Positions 16,758-26,756 of a DNA stretch of 47,091 bases are shown here, in pieces. Position numbers and translations under genes: made by a program. Source of the DNA: Gammaproteobacteria bacterium (GTDB lineage Bacteria; Pseudomonadota; Gammaproteobacteria; Beggiatoales; Beggiatoaceae); the NCBI GenBank assembly GCA_003645255.1, contig QNES01000012.1, positions 1 to 47,091 on the forward strand. Reading direction: 5' to 3'. Within the stretch, counting starts at the first letter, position 1, and every line of letters starts with the position of its first letter. The notes below the pieces were generated by a model. It was not told where the DNA came from and did no database searches. It saw only the letters and a list, made by a program, of their open reading frames with translations.

Positions 16758-17546
16758 TTAATTCACGCCCATTCTCTTCTTAATATCTTCGCTACGTTGT
16801 TTGATAACGTCGCGCGCCTCTCCTGCCAACCATCGTTTTTCAATTTCCCAATATTCAGGTGTTCTTTTTTCGTTTAATACTGAGTTTGCAGCCAATGTGA
16901 TGAGAATGGCTTGCGCTTTTTGAGTTTGGATAGACTCCTTGGAAAGCGCAGCCCAATCAATAATTGTATCTAAGGTATTACCTTTGGTATCCTTCAGATA
17001 AGGCTCATAAAATAGCCGTTCATCTATAGAAAATGAGTGTATCGTTTTACCATCATATTTATCAATCACTTCAATGGTTTCAACCGAACGGTAAATGACT
17101 GCTAGTAAGCTATATTCACCACTGCTTTCATCAATATTAGTTAAAATATAATGTTCACTATCTGAAATACCATATTGCTTTAAAACTTGTTGAAAAAATT
17201 GGGTTGCTTGTTTCATATTGAAAAAAACAACGCCTGTATTACCACTTTGAGGTACCTCAGAAAGATGTTTACCATAAGCCGATTCATAAGTGTTATCTAA
17301 TGTAATATCGGCTTGTGCGTTAACCAATCCTTGGTTAATTGTTTGTAGTTGTGTGGAAAGATAATAGGGAAGTGAGGCAATACCCTCCAGTAATCCAGCG
17401 GCAATTTGAATAGGAGAAAGCAATAAATACCCTAAGCCTCCTAAAGCCGTGGAAAAACCATGTTGTACACTTGGGCCTTCTTTTTGGGGGGTAGCACAAC
17501 CCAAAATAAGACACAAACACAATAAGACACAAAATAATTTTTTCAT
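16758..17546 (-). CDS. Predicted lipoprotein of unknown function
   Basis: The start MKKLFCVLLCLCLILGC is a lipoprotein signal peptide with the lipid-attachment cysteine at residue 17, so the protein should be membrane-anchored in the periplasm or outer membrane. The mature part (about 245 residues) has a Gly/Ile-rich segment after the anchor (SPIQIAAGLLEGIASLPYY), then mixed alpha/beta sequence ending in a charged helix. I do not recognise the family. I chose the ATG at 17546 because it starts the signal peptide; upstream in-frame sequence is repeat (GGGAATT units at 17550-17577). It lies 31 bp after the chemoreceptor gene on the same strand and may be cotranscribed. Confidence 0.7.
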   Translation of the reverse strand: MKKLFCVLLCLCLILGCATPQKEGPSVQHGFSTALGGLGYLLLSPIQIAAGLLEGIASLPYYLSTQLQTINQGLVNAQADITLDNTYESAYGKHLSEVPQSGNTGVVFFNMKQATQFFQQVLKQYGISDSEHYILTNIDESSGEYSLLAVIYRSVETIEVIDKYDGKTIHSFSIDERLFYEPYLKDTKGNTLDTIIDWAALSKESIQTQKAQAILITLAANSVLNEKRTPEYWEIEKRWLAGEARDVIKQRSEDIKKRMGVN

Positions 17547-17549
17547 GAT

Positions 17550-17577
17550 TAACAATTCCCAATTTCCAATTCCCAAT
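17550..17577 (-). repeat. GGGAATT / GGAAATT heptamers at the lipoprotein start
   Basis: Read on the minus strand, four heptamers fill the gap between the chemoreceptor stop and the lipoprotein ATG. Only a few bases (TGTTAATC) separate the last unit from the start codon. There is no Shine-Dalgarno. Confidence 0.75.
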
Positions 17578-20295
17578 TTAGAAATCCTCCCATTCACTGT
17601 CTTGTTGGAAATGGGGTTTTGAAGGTTTAACGGGTTTCAGGCTAGATTGAATAACCGGGCGATTGATAGGAGGTTTTTTCTGATTGTCTTGAGGTAATGG
17701 CATCTCACCTACATTGAAAAACGCTACTTGCCCTTTAAAACTTTGTGCTTGTTCCTTCATAGCACTGCTTGCCGTCGCTGCCGCTTCAACCAAATAAGCA
17801 TTTTTTTGCGTCATTTCATCCATTTGGGCAACCGCTCTATTAATTTGCTGGAGACCCAAAGATTGTTCCTGACTGGCGGCGGCGATTTCGGTAATAATTT
17901 CGCTGACTTTTTTCGCCGCAAAAACAATTTCCTTTAAGGTTTCCTCCGATTTACTCGCAAGCTTCGTGCCTTCTTCCACTTTAGCAACGCTCTCTTTTAT
18001 TAATCCCTTAATTTCCTTTGCAGCCGCAGCACTGCGTTGAGCAAGATTACGTACTTCGGTCGCCACAACAGCAAAACCTCGTCCTTGTTCACCTGCACGG
18101 GCTGCTTCAACGGCTGCATTCAGGGCTAACAGATTGGTTTGGAACGCAATTTCATCAATGACTCCAATAATGTCTGTCATTTTTTGACTACTGCGGCTAA
18201 TTTCTGTTATAGCTTGTATGCCAGCACCAATTACTTCCCCCCCTTGTTCAGCCCGATTTTGAGCCTCGAAAGCCACTTGTTTAGCTTGTTGTGCATTCTC
18301 CGTATTTTGCTGTACCGTGCTAGTCATTTGTTCCATACTCGCGGCGGTTTCTTCTAAAGAAGCTGCTTGCGCTTTGGTGCGTTGACTGAGAGTCATATTA
18401 CCTTGGGATATTTCCTCAGCAGCATCATTAAGTACCCTTGCCGTTAGCAGTATCGCTGTCATAATATCGGTTAATTTATCTACCGTTGAATTAATATCAT
18501 TTTTTAATTGCTCAAAAGTACCGACATACTGATTTTCAATCTGTTGAGTCAAATCACCCTCAGCTAGAGCGGCGATGATATGGATAATGTCTTCAATCGC
18601 CTGTTGATTGAAATCCATAATTTGATTAATACCATCACTAAAGGTTTTGAAAAATCCAATTTTTTCCGCCAGATCAATACGCTGTTGAAAATCGCCTTGA
18701 GAGGCGGCTTTAAGCACTCGATTAATTTCTTGCTCAGTGGCGATTTCAACTGTGCGATTATGAAATTCAATCACCATACCCAAACGTTCACCGTTAGCAT
18801 TAATAACCGGGGTAATGATATGATCAAGTTTTAAGTTGCCTATCGTTACCTTTGTATGGTGACTAGTCACTAGTTTTTGGAGAAGTGGGTTTTGATGACC
18901 CCTTATTTTATGGAACAAGTCAAAATTGGCACCCAATAAGTGATTAGCATCAAAATGAGGAATGAGCTTGCGAATTTCCTCTTCTTGCGTTTTAAATAAA
19001 TGTTGCGCTGCCTCATTCAGGTAAATAATATCGTAATCCTTATTGGTAATCAAAATATTGGTCGTTGCCTTATCCAACGCACGGTTGATACGTAAAGCTT
19101 CTTCAACCACCCGTTTTTCATCCTCAATACGTTCACGTAACTGGGTTTGCATACGGTCAAAGGCATAGCTAAGTTGTCCTGTTTCATCTTTGTGCTCAAT
19201 ATCAATTTGATTATTCAAATTGCCTGTGGCAATCTGATTGGCAACCCATACGGCTTGACTCAGATGTTTGGTGGTATCTGTCAAAATAATGACGAAAAAC
19301 AAGATGGCGAAGCCGATAACAATTACTATTGTCGTTATCAAGGTGAAAACATCAGCATAAGCTGTTTTATAATTTCTTTCCGCCTGGACATATAAATCGT
19401 GTGCGAGTTTATCTCCCGCTTTTTTGAACAAGTCAATTTTACCTGTTTGCATTTTAAACCAATATTCAGGTTCAACTTTATCTTGCAATTGACCATTATG
19501 AGTTTCGGCGGTGTAAACCATTTCACGCATTTTTGTCGTTTGTTCGATAAATTGATTGGATGATAACTGGGTTGTTATAAATCCTCTTTGTTCATCACTC
19601 AGATAAAGCATGACATCGTGATTCAAATAGGCTTCTTGTACTGTGACGAGTTCAATAAATTGTTGAAATTGTTCAGGTTCAAGCGTATTTTGACTAAATA
19701 TGGCTGATAATAAAGCACGCTCTAATCCGGCTTTTTCCTTAGCTTCTAAGAAATTAATATAAGCCAGTTTGAGTGGAAAAACATCTTTATGCTCATTATA
19801 ATGAGTCGATTGTATGAGGAATTGAAATAAAGCTTGATTAATTTCAGTATAACGTTTCACCGCTTCAGGTTGTTGGATAGCCAATGCTGTGACTTTGGCA
19901 CGGATAGAAGTTATATGAGCCAACATTTTTAATACGTTTTCTATTTTCGTGTTAAATTCAAGCTCCGATTTGCGGATATTGCATTTTTGCCAAAAATGCT
20001 TTAATGCGGTGACAGATTCATCTGTTTGCATAAGATACTGGGATAACTCATCAGAAAATTTTTGGCCTTGGTTCTTCAAAAATAAGCTACTTGCCCCCCG
20101 TTCCAATTGGATGGCATGAACGACATGACTGAGATTAATTGACAATTGCGTAAATTCTGCCAATCCGGCCATATCTCTAGCTGTTTGCGCTTTTTCAATC
20201 ATCAGACTGAGGGAAAAATATAATAAACCGACGAGGGGAAAAACGAGTATGAGGGCTAATTTATATTTGATTTTCAAATTAGTAATAAATAACAT
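17578..20295 (-). CDS. Methyl-accepting chemotaxis protein with NIT (nitrate/nitrite-type) sensor domain
   Basis: This 905-residue chemoreceptor starts with a membrane segment (about 12-32). A periplasmic helical NIT domain (about 50-300) carries the typical [16 protein letters not shown] helix, and a second membrane segment lies at about 317-338. A HAMP domain, a PAS domain (about 405-520), a second HAMP-like region and the signalling hairpin follow. [20 protein letters not shown] marks the CheA/CheW-binding tip. The last residues, EWEDF, match the C-terminal pentapeptide tether that recruits CheR and CheB. NIT domains are associated with nitrate and nitrite sensing; the ligand here is inferred. 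The ATG at 20295 directly follows a TAACTGA array. cheW, cheA and a cheY-like gene lie upstream on the same strand. Confidence 0.9.
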   Translation of the reverse strand: MLFITNLKIKYKLALILVFPLVGLLYFSLSLMIEKAQTARDMAGLAEFTQLSINLSHVVHAIQLERGASSLFLKNQGQKFSDELSQYLMQTDESVTALKHFWQKCNIRKSELEFNTKIENVLKMLAHITSIRAKVTALAIQQPEAVKRYTEINQALFQFLIQSTHYNEHKDVFPLKLAYINFLEAKEKAGLERALLSAIFSQNTLEPEQFQQFIELVTVQEAYLNHDVMLYLSDEQRGFITTQLSSNQFIEQTTKMREMVYTAETHNGQLQDKVEPEYWFKMQTGKIDLFKKAGDKLAHDLYVQAERNYKTAYADVFTLITTIVIVIGFAILFFVIILTDTTKHLSQAVWVANQIATGNLNNQIDIEHKDETGQLSYAFDRMQTQLRERIEDEKRVVEEALRINRALDKATTNILITNKDYDIIYLNEAAQHLFKTQEEEIRKLIPHFDANHLLGANFDLFHKIRGHQNPLLQKLVTSHHTKVTIGNLKLDHIITPVINANGERLGMVIEFHNRTVEIATEQEINRVLKAASQGDFQQRIDLAEKIGFFKTFSDGINQIMDFNQQAIEDIIHIIAALAEGDLTQQIENQYVGTFEQLKNDINSTVDKLTDIMTAILLTARVLNDAAEEISQGNMTLSQRTKAQAASLEETAASMEQMTSTVQQNTENAQQAKQVAFEAQNRAEQGGEVIGAGIQAITEISRSSQKMTDIIGVIDEIAFQTNLLALNAAVEAARAGEQGRGFAVVATEVRNLAQRSAAAAKEIKGLIKESVAKVEEGTKLASKSEETLKEIVFAAKKVSEIITEIAAASQEQSLGLQQINRAVAQMDEMTQKNAYLVEAAATASSAMKEQAQSFKGQVAFFNVGEMPLPQDNQKKPPINRPVIQSSLKPVKPSKPHFQQDSEWEDF

Positions 20296-20333
20296 ATCAG
20301 TTATCAGTGATCAGTTATCAGTTATCAATTATT
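20296..20333 (-). repeat. TAACTGA array at the chemoreceptor start
   Basis: On the minus strand, units TAACTGA, TAACTGA, TCACTGA and TAACTGA end in TATG, where ATG is the chemoreceptor start. This is the same arrangement as at truB and maf. Confidence 0.8.
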
Positions 20334-20398
20334 CAGTGGTTATACTGAATGTACTCAAAATCGGGGAAAATGGTGTGCCAGAATGCCCAAACTAGTAT

Positions 20399-20431
20399 AG
20401 AAATCCGATTTTTTTCAAAAATCGGATTTCT
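20399..20431. repeat. Family-C hairpin, AAATCCGATTTTT type
   Basis: AGAAATCCGATTTTT and its complement AAAAATCGGATTTCT are separated by a few bases, in the gap between cheW and the chemoreceptor gene. Almost the same hairpin occurs at 40981-41012, with a variant at 27430-27462. Confidence 0.65.
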
Positions 20432-20527
20432 TATTCTTGATTTAAAAAAATGGTATGCACTTTAATTAGAAAGCAAATTTTTTAAAAAACTTGCTTTATT
20501 TATCAGTATACATTCCTTATGACTTAA

Positions 20528-21016
20528 TTATTGAGAAAGACTTTCAACAATCGCTAATTCAGCTGAATTAAGTAAACGATCCAAATCTAACACGATTACC
20601 ATTTTTTCATCTACCGTCGCTAAACCTCTCACAAATTCGGTGTTGATCACACTACCAAAATTCGGAGGGGGTTTAATTTCATTTTCCGCGACATCATAAA
20701 CATCTGACACCGCATCAACTACAATACCCATGATGCGTTCTTTAGCATCCTGAGATAGCACTTTGACAACGATGACAACCGTCATAGCTCCATATTCTTG
20801 ACATGGAAGATTAAAGCGCAAGCGTAAGTCGATAATAGGTACGATTGTACCTCGTAAATTAATCACTCCACAAATATACTTAGGTGTATTGGGTATCGTA
20901 GTGACTTGGCTCCAACCTTTTATTTCTTGTACACGCAAAATATCTACCGCATATTCTTCTTTGGTTAAAAAAAAAGTCAAATATTTATCCGCAGTTTGGG
21001 TAGTATCACTATTCAT
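20528..21016 (-). CDS. cheW: Chemotaxis coupling protein CheW
   Basis: CheW bridges chemoreceptors and the CheA kinase in the polar array. The 162-residue protein is one CheW domain: YLTFFLTKEEYAVDILRVQEI, then ITTIPNTP-like VTTIPNTPKYICGVINLRG, TIVPIIDLRLRF and a closing GLATVDEKMVIVLDLDRLL. These are the standard two SH3-like subdomains and nothing else is fused. Its ATG overlaps the cheA stop (ATGA), so the two proteins are made in a coupled way. The gap to the chemoreceptor gene is about 230 bp and contains the hairpin and repeats described separately. Confidence 0.94.
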   Translation of the reverse strand: MNSDTTQTADKYLTFFLTKEEYAVDILRVQEIKGWSQVTTIPNTPKYICGVINLRGTIVPIIDLRLRFNLPCQEYGAMTVVIVVKVLSQDAKERIMGIVVDAVSDVYDVAENEIKPPPNFGSVINTEFVRGLATVDEKMVIVLDLDRLLNSAELAIVESLSQ

Positions 21017-23211
21017 AACAAGCTGTCCATAAAAGTAGTAGAGTGGGAAGCCTGGGTTTTTGTTTTAGCATGAAAAAGTTGAATTAATTCAGCAACGTCT
21101 AAAATTAAAGCGACGCTACCGTCGCCTAAAATGGTTGCAGCAGAAATGCCTGGTATTTTTTTATAATTGTTTTCTAAACTTTTAATCACTATTTGCTGTT
21201 GGGAAAGTAGTTCATCAACAAATAATCCCATTTTTTGATTTTCACCTTCAACAATCACTAATATGCCTTGAGCTAATTGAGTCGTGTTGGGAGTAATACC
21301 AAATAAATCATACAAACGTAAAATAGGAATATATTCATCGCGTAACCTATAAACCTCAGCCAAGCCGGTATAAGAATTAACTAATTTCGGTTTAACACGC
21401 AGTGATTCAATAATAGATAATAAGGATAAAATATAAATTTCTTTCCCAACACGTACCAATTGCCCATCTAAAATGGCTAAAGTTAGGGGTAGTCGGATGC
21501 GAAAAGTTGAACCTTGCCCAGGTTTAGATTGAATTTCAATCGTACCGCCTAAGGCACGAATATTACGGCGCACTACATCCATACCGACACCGCGCCCTGA
21601 TAAATCACTGACTTGTGCTACGGTAGTAAAGCCTGGATGAAAAATAAAATCGTATAATTGCTCTTTGCTTGGATGATCATCCTGATTTAATAAACCTTGC
21701 CCTATTGCTTTAGCGCGGATTTTTTTCAAGTCAAAACCGGCACCATCATCACTGATTTGAATAATAATATTACCCCCTTGGTGAAAAGCATGCAGGTGCA
21801 AAGTTCCCGTTTCAGATTTTCCGACAGCTTGACGCATGGCTGGGGTTTCAATGCCATGATCCAAGGCATTACGCACTAAATGTACGAGTGGATCACTCAT
21901 TTTTTCTAATACCGTTTTATCCAGCTCGGTATGTTCACCTGATAATTTTAATTCAACTTTTTTGTTTAATTGTAAACTCAAATTGTGAACGAGGCGTGGA
22001 AAACGATTAAATGAAAAACTGATTGGTAACATGCGAATACGCATGACACTTTCTTGCAATTCGCGGCTATTACGTTCTAACTGCGATAAGCCATCACGTA
22101 ATTGTTCCGTCTGCGAACTATTAAAATTATTTCCAATTTGTTCCAACATGGATTGGGTAATCACTAATTCCCCTACCATGTTAATTAAATCATCAATTTT
22201 ATCAATGCTAACACGGATAGAATTAGCTTCAGTCGCGTGATGAGTGACATTATGAGTTAAAACGGTGTGTTTAGGTGGCGGCTCGGTTTTGACAGAAGAA
22301 ATTTCCCCTTTTTCTAGGGCGGATTCATCATTTTTTTCTAAAGGGGGAACGGATTTGTCATTTTTATCAACAGCTGGTACGGCTTCCTTCCCATTTTGCA
22401 AAGAAGAGACGGTTTCCCCCAAAGGCTGGGTAGGGGGAATTAAAGGTGTAATATCTAATTGACACTCATCTTCAACCCATTCAAAAACATCATCAATAAG
22501 CGCACGCTCAACATCAGCATATAGAGTCAGTTCCCAACTTAAATAACAAGCTTGCACATCCAGATCAGGAAAAGCAGGCACTTGGCTAGTATCAACTTTA
22601 ACGGTTAACTTCCCTAAGCAAGCTAATTCATCAAACAGGTTAATTGGATCATTACCTGTTTTCAGCATAGACAAATCGGGTTTAAACACGATATGCCATC
22701 CTTTATCCACCACAGAGGGTAAAAAATCTTCTTCTGTATGGGATGGTTCTTCCTCGTTAGGGTGGGGTGTCGTTATTTCAGTGGGAGAACTGGCTGCTTG
22801 AATAACAGGAGCTTTTTCCAACGGTGCCTTTAAAATTTCTTGTAAATCATCTTGGCAGACTTGTACTTCTTGAACATCATAATCGCTATTCCCTTTTAGT
22901 GCGGATACCATCATTCGCAAAGCATCCACAGAGCGTAGCAATAAATCAATCAGCGATTGCGTGATGATACGTTCCCCATGACGCAAATCATCAAGCAAGG
23001 TTTCCATGATATGTGAAAAGCTAATGATGTGTTCAAAGTCAAAAATGCCAGCCCCTCCTTTAATTGAATGAGCACCACGAAAAATACTGTTGATGAGTTC
23101 ATCATCAACATTTCCGTTTTCCAAATCAAGTAAATTCGATTCCATCCGATCAAGATTGTCAAAGCTTTCTTCAAAAAAGAGTTCACGAATTTCGTTTAAA
23201 TTGACTGGCAT
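21013..23211 (-). CDS. cheA: Chemotaxis histidine kinase CheA
   Basis: CheA autophosphorylates and passes phosphate to CheY and CheB. The order is an HPt domain with the phospho-accepting histidine at 48 (FRGAHSIKGGAG), and a variable linker that includes a Pro/Glu/Thr-rich part. The dimerisation helices follow, then the H-kinase ATPase (VHLVRNALDHGIE, SDDGAGFD, GRGVGMDVVRRN, GSTFRIRLPLT), then a C-terminal CheW-like regulatory domain. At 732 residues it is somewhat longer than E. coli CheA (654). An AAAGGA Shine-Dalgarno precedes the ATG at 23211. cheB and cheR are absent from the neighbourhood. Confidence 0.95.
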   Translation of the reverse strand: MPVNLNEIRELFFEESFDNLDRMESNLLDLENGNVDDELINSIFRGAHSIKGGAGIFDFEHIISFSHIMETLLDDLRHGERIITQSLIDLLLRSVDALRMMVSALKGNSDYDVQEVQVCQDDLQEILKAPLEKAPVIQAASSPTEITTPHPNEEEPSHTEEDFLPSVVDKGWHIVFKPDLSMLKTGNDPINLFDELACLGKLTVKVDTSQVPAFPDLDVQACYLSWELTLYADVERALIDDVFEWVEDECQLDITPLIPPTQPLGETVSSLQNGKEAVPAVDKNDKSVPPLEKNDESALEKGEISSVKTEPPPKHTVLTHNVTHHATEANSIRVSIDKIDDLINMVGELVITQSMLEQIGNNFNSSQTEQLRDGLSQLERNSRELQESVMRIRMLPISFSFNRFPRLVHNLSLQLNKKVELKLSGEHTELDKTVLEKMSDPLVHLVRNALDHGIETPAMRQAVGKSETGTLHLHAFHQGGNIIIQISDDGAGFDLKKIRAKAIGQGLLNQDDHPSKEQLYDFIFHPGFTTVAQVSDLSGRGVGMDVVRRNIRALGGTIEIQSKPGQGSTFRIRLPLTLAILDGQLVRVGKEIYILSLLSIIESLRVKPKLVNSYTGLAEVYRLRDEYIPILRLYDLFGITPNTTQLAQGILVIVEGENQKMGLFVDELLSQQQIVIKSLENNYKKIPGISAATILGDGSVALILDVAELIQLFHAKTKTQASHSTTFMDSLL

Positions 23212-23320
23212 AGATCGATCCTTTCGCTTATTTTTTACCTTAATGAATTTTATAAATTTTTGATTTTACGCTAAATTTCAATTATTGGCTAATCGGCAAC
23301 AAATACTATTTTTTATCAAG

Positions 23321-23413
23321 CTATAGATGTTCAGAAAAATAATTTTTTGATCAAACCTGCCATGTTTTGGAAACATGGCAGGTTTTGTGAAGTTATTTAT
23401 GTGAAAAACTATT
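23321..23413. repeat. Family-B palindromic element with a perfect 15-bp inner hairpin
   Basis: The left end CTATAGATGTTCAGAAAAAT mirrors the right end ATTTATGTGAAAAACTAT. Inside, AAACCTGCCATGTTT (23353-23367) is exactly complementary to AAACATGGCAGGTTT (23371-23385), with a 3-nt loop. It sits between the cheY-like gene and cheA. Copies with the same ends but other interiors are found elsewhere in the window. Confidence 0.8.
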
Positions 23414-23515
23414 GATTTTTAAGTAAAAATAGTGCTTTGCCCAGAATGTGATATTTTATCTCTTTTAATTCATGACACGTTAAAAAATAAGCGAAAGTCA
23501 AGTACGGATAGCTAA

Positions 23516-23881
23516 CTACCTCAATACTTTTCTAATCGCCACTATTAATTGATCGGGGTTAAATGGTTTGACAATCCATCCCGTTGCACCTGCCACCTTA
23601 GCGGCTTTCTTGGTTTCACCATCTGGTTCAGTTGTGATTAATAAAATAGGTATAAACTGATATTTAGGTAAGGTACGTAATTCACGCACTAAAGATAAAC
23701 CATCCATTTTTGGCATATTCACATCAGTGATAATTAAGTCGAATTGATGACTTTTTACCAACTCCAATGCTTGTAAACCATGATGTGCTTCAATAACCTC
23801 ATAGTCATAAGTCGTCAAAATTAATTTCAGCATTTGCCGTATAGCAACTGAATCGTCGCAAATTAAAATATTATAAGCCAT
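23516..23881 (-). CDS. cheY: CheY-like single-domain response regulator
   Basis: This 121-residue receiver domain has no output domain. The acidic pair D9-D10 (LICDDS), the phospho-acceptor D53 (ITDVNMPKMDG), the T83/T84 switch position and K105 (IVKPF) are all present. As a stand-alone receiver next to cheA it is probably the response regulator that carries the chemotaxis signal to the motility machinery. The order on the minus strand is this gene, then cheA, cheW and the receptor, with about 300 bp and a family-B element between it and cheA. No Shine-Dalgarno is visible before the ATG at 23881. Whether it controls a flagellar motor or gliding or pilus machinery cannot be told from the window. 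Confidence 0.88.
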   Translation of the reverse strand: MAYNILICDDSVAIRQMLKLILTTYDYEVIEAHHGLQALELVKSHQFDLIITDVNMPKMDGLSLVRELRTLPKYQFIPILLITTEPDGETKKAAKVAGATGWIVKPFNPDQLIVAIRKVLR

Positions 23882-23920
23882 GGTTTTTTATACGACTTAA
23901 TGTGTAGGGGTTAAGGTATA

Positions 23921-23946
23921 AATGGTTAATTGTTAATTGTTAATTA
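23921..23946 (+). repeat. TTAATGG / TTAATTG heptamers
   Basis: Units GGTTAAT and TGTTAAT repeat three to four times between the dapF-family gene and the cheY-like gene, upstream of the latter on its strand. Confidence 0.55.
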
Positions 23947-24008
23947 AAAATAATAAAATAATAAGTAAATGATAATTTCAAGTTTTTAATTCACAATGAA
24001 CCTAACGG

Positions 24009-24968
24009 TTACTGCGTTTCACAATTCACAATTTTTCCATAGTCTTGTATTTCCCCTACAAAAACCTTGCCAAAATATTGAGTGAAATGACTAAAGCTTG
24101 GAAATTCAAACGTTATTGTACTGCTAAATATAAAAGTCGCATTGCCTGATAAAAAAACCGAGTATTTATGTTGATGATTAACTGTCGGTTGGCAGCGCAC
24201 TAAACCACCCTGATTGTATACATTAATCACTGTTCCAAAAGGAAAATGCCCTAATAAGCAAGATACCAATGAAGAAGCAGACATGCCGCTACCACAGGAG
24301 TTAGTTAAACCAACGCCCCTTTCATAAGTTCTCACGTAAATAGATGAATTGTCAACGATTTTGCAAAAATTGACATTCACTCCCTCCGGAAAAAGGGCTT
24401 TTAGCTGATTTGATTTTTTGCCTATTGGTTCAAGTTCAGCATCAGAAATATTATCTACTATTGATACAATATGCGGATTGGGCATACTCACCGCCGTGAA
24501 AGTATTATGAGTAGATAATAACGGGAGTGGCTTATCAATCAAAGATTGTTCGTTATACACTATTGGAATATCGGATGTATTCAATGAAATGGTATTTAAC
24601 TCCGCCTGATAGGTTTCTATTCCTTTATAAATATCATTATCTTTAACAACCTGGGATAAACCTTTTAGGGTTTCAATTAAAACGGAGTCAGTCGCAAGCT
24701 GTTCACAAGCAAATCTGCCTAAACATCTTAAACCGTTACCACACATTGAAGCTTCAGAACCATCAGGGTTAAACATTCTCATTTTGCCATTAGCCTTTTC
24801 GCTATTTTGAAAAAAAAGAATGCCATCGGCACCCAGTACCCCCTTTCTATCGCATAAAAACTTTGATAAACTAACCCGTTGTTCTTCTGAAAACAAAATG
24901 CCCTCATATTCATTAATTAGTATAAAATCGTTTCCGGAACCATGACACTTAAGTATTGGTAATTTCAT
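24009..24968 (-). CDS. dapF: Diaminopimelate epimerase family protein (DapF-like)
   Basis: DapF interconverts LL- and meso-diaminopimelate with two cysteines as acid and base. Both are present: C76 in MCGNGLRC and C225 in NSCGSGMSAS. E216 (YERG), the SMPNPH segment and MFNPDGSEAS are also there. At 319 residues it is longer than the usual 275, with extra sequence in the middle and an unusual C-terminal tail. The second cysteine motif normally reads ACG(S/T)GACA; here it is SCGSGMSAS. The variants (HGSGNDF, GVLGADG) look more like Firmicute enzymes than like E. coli DapF. The family also includes other amino-acid racemases, so the substrate may not be diaminopimelate. An AAGGAAA Shine-Dalgarno precedes the ATG. 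Confidence 0.78.
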   Translation of the reverse strand: MKLPILKCHGSGNDFILINEYEGILFSEEQRVSLSKFLCDRKGVLGADGILFFQNSEKANGKMRMFNPDGSEASMCGNGLRCLGRFACEQLATDSVLIETLKGLSQVVKDNDIYKGIETYQAELNTISLNTSDIPIVYNEQSLIDKPLPLLSTHNTFTAVSMPNPHIVSIVDNISDAELEPIGKKSNQLKALFPEGVNVNFCKIVDNSSIYVRTYERGVGLTNSCGSGMSASSLVSCLLGHFPFGTVINVYNQGGLVRCQPTVNHQHKYSVFLSGNATFIFSSTITFEFPSFSHFTQYFGKVFVGEIQDYGKIVNCETQ

Positions 24969-25145
24969 TAAATAGTTTCCTTAATCTTTAGTATAGTTAA
25001 TAAGTTGAATACCACAATAGGTTTCATTTGCACAGCATATAGCTATTGATTATAATATAAAATTTCAGTGTTATACTTAATGTTTAGTGAATAATTTATT
25101 GTAACAACTACAGTTCTCTAATTTCTACTCAAAAATAAGGATACT

Positions 25146-26756
25146 ATGTATAAAAAAATATTGATTTTATTAAGCCTGCTAAGTGGTTTGCTGTTAAGTG
25201 GTTGTAGCAAAAACGAGGATATTGGCTCCTACCCTGCCATGTCCACTCCAGAAGGAATTGCTGTTAAAGAAGAAGGGGTTAAAATAGCACCTTCTCCTAG
25301 TTTTATTAATGACTTGGCACCGCTTCCGCCTAGTGAACCGGCAGATCGTGAAAACTATGCTCATTTTAAAGATAATCCGATCAAACAGGTTCGCTCCCAT
25401 CCCGTTTCAACTTTTAGCATTGATGTTGATACAGGTGCTTATGCTAATGTACGGCGTATGATTAATAGTGGACACTTGCCTCCACATGATGCGGTGCGTG
25501 TTGAAGAAATGATCAACTATTTTACCTACGACTATCCCCTACCAGATAGTCTTGAGCCGCCTTTCAAAGTGACGACTGAAATAGCACCAACCCCTTGGAA
25601 TCAAAAAACTCACTTGCTACACATTGGCATTAAAGGGTATGACATTCCTAAAGATAAATTACCCCCAGTGAATTTAGTGTTTTTAGTGGATGTATCCGGC
25701 TCAATGCAAAGTCCGGATAAATTGGATTTGCTCAAATCAGCTCTGAAATTGCTCTGCCAACATCTTACTAATAAAGATAAAGTTTCCTTAGTCGTCTATG
25801 CTGGAGCGGCGGGTATCGTATTGGAACCCACACCAGGCAATCAAGTTGCTCAAATAAAAGCTGCTTTAGATCGTTTAACAGCAGGTGGTTCAACTCATGG
25901 CAGTGCTGGGATACAATTAGCTTATGCTACCGCCGAACAGGCTTTTATCAAAGATGGCATTAACCGGATATTGTTGGCAACGGATGGAGATTTTAATGTT
26001 GGTACAGTTAATTTTGAGGCACTGAAAAATCTTATTGAAAAAAAACGCAAGACGGGAATTTCTTTAACGACACTCGGTTTTGGCACCGGCAATTATAATG
26101 ATCAATTGATGGAACAAATCGCTGACGCGGGTAATGGTAACTATGCTTATATTGACACGCTGAATGAAGCGCAAAAAGTGCTTGTCGATGAAATGTCTTC
26201 CACGCTCCAAATCATTGCTAAAGATGTTAAAATTCAAATTGAATTTAATTCAACAATTGTGGCAGAATATCGTTTGATTGGTTACGAAAACCGTTTATTA
26301 AGGCGTGAAGATTTCAGCAATGATAAAGTCGATGCTGGCGAAATCGGCGCGGGGCATACCGTTACCGCCCTCTATGAAATCGCCTTAGTCGGCAGTGATG
26401 GTGAACGGTTAGAAAAGCTGCGCTATGGCAATAATAAAACGGTGTCTTCAGGACAACTTAGTTCTGAGTTAGCCTTTTTGCGCATACGTTACAAAGCACC
26501 TGATGGTGATACGAGTAAACTGCTAGAATGGCCTATTATGCGTCAAGATATGCTTGAAAATGTAGAGCAGACCAGTGAACGTTTTCGTTTCTCCGCGGCG
26601 GTCGCCGCCTTTGGTCAACAATTGCGAGGTGGCACGTATCTTGACAAATTTTCTTATGATGATATTTTAAGCTTAGCGCGGGGTGCGCGGGGGCAAGATG
26701 CGTTTGGTTATCGTGGCGAATTTATTAAATTGGTTAACTTGACTCAGTCTTTGTGA
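25146..26756 (+). CDS. von Willebrand factor A-domain lipoprotein (YfbK type)
   Basis: The 536-residue protein starts with a lipoprotein signal peptide (LLSGLLLSGC, lipid-attachment cysteine at 20). An N-terminal conserved block (HPVSTFSIDVDTGAYANVRR, VRVEEMINYF) is followed by a VWA domain with the metal-ion-dependent adhesion motif DVSGSM (182-187) and LLATDGDFNVG. A C-terminal YfbK-type domain ends with FAAAVAAFGQQLR-like FSAAVAAFGQQLRG. It should sit at the cell envelope and bind another protein through the metal site; the partner is unknown. A TAAGGA Shine-Dalgarno lies just before the ATG. It is divergent from the dapF-like gene and not obviously in an operon. Confidence 0.88.
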   Translation: MYKKILILLSLLSGLLLSGCSKNEDIGSYPAMSTPEGIAVKEEGVKIAPSPSFINDLAPLPPSEPADRENYAHFKDNPIKQVRSHPVSTFSIDVDTGAYANVRRMINSGHLPPHDAVRVEEMINYFTYDYPLPDSLEPPFKVTTEIAPTPWNQKTHLLHIGIKGYDIPKDKLPPVNLVFLVDVSGSMQSPDKLDLLKSALKLLCQHLTNKDKVSLVVYAGAAGIVLEPTPGNQVAQIKAALDRLTAGGSTHGSAGIQLAYATAEQAFIKDGINRILLATDGDFNVGTVNFEALKNLIEKKRKTGISLTTLGFGTGNYNDQLMEQIADAGNGNYAYIDTLNEAQKVLVDEMSSTLQIIAKDVKIQIEFNSTIVAEYRLIGYENRLLRREDFSNDKVDAGEIGAGHTVTALYEIALVGSDGERLEKLRYGNNKTVSSGQLSSELAFLRIRYKAPDGDTSKLLEWPIMRQDMLENVEQTSERFRFSAAVAAFGQQLRGGTYLDKFSYDDILSLARGARGQDAFGYRGEFIKLVNLTQSL

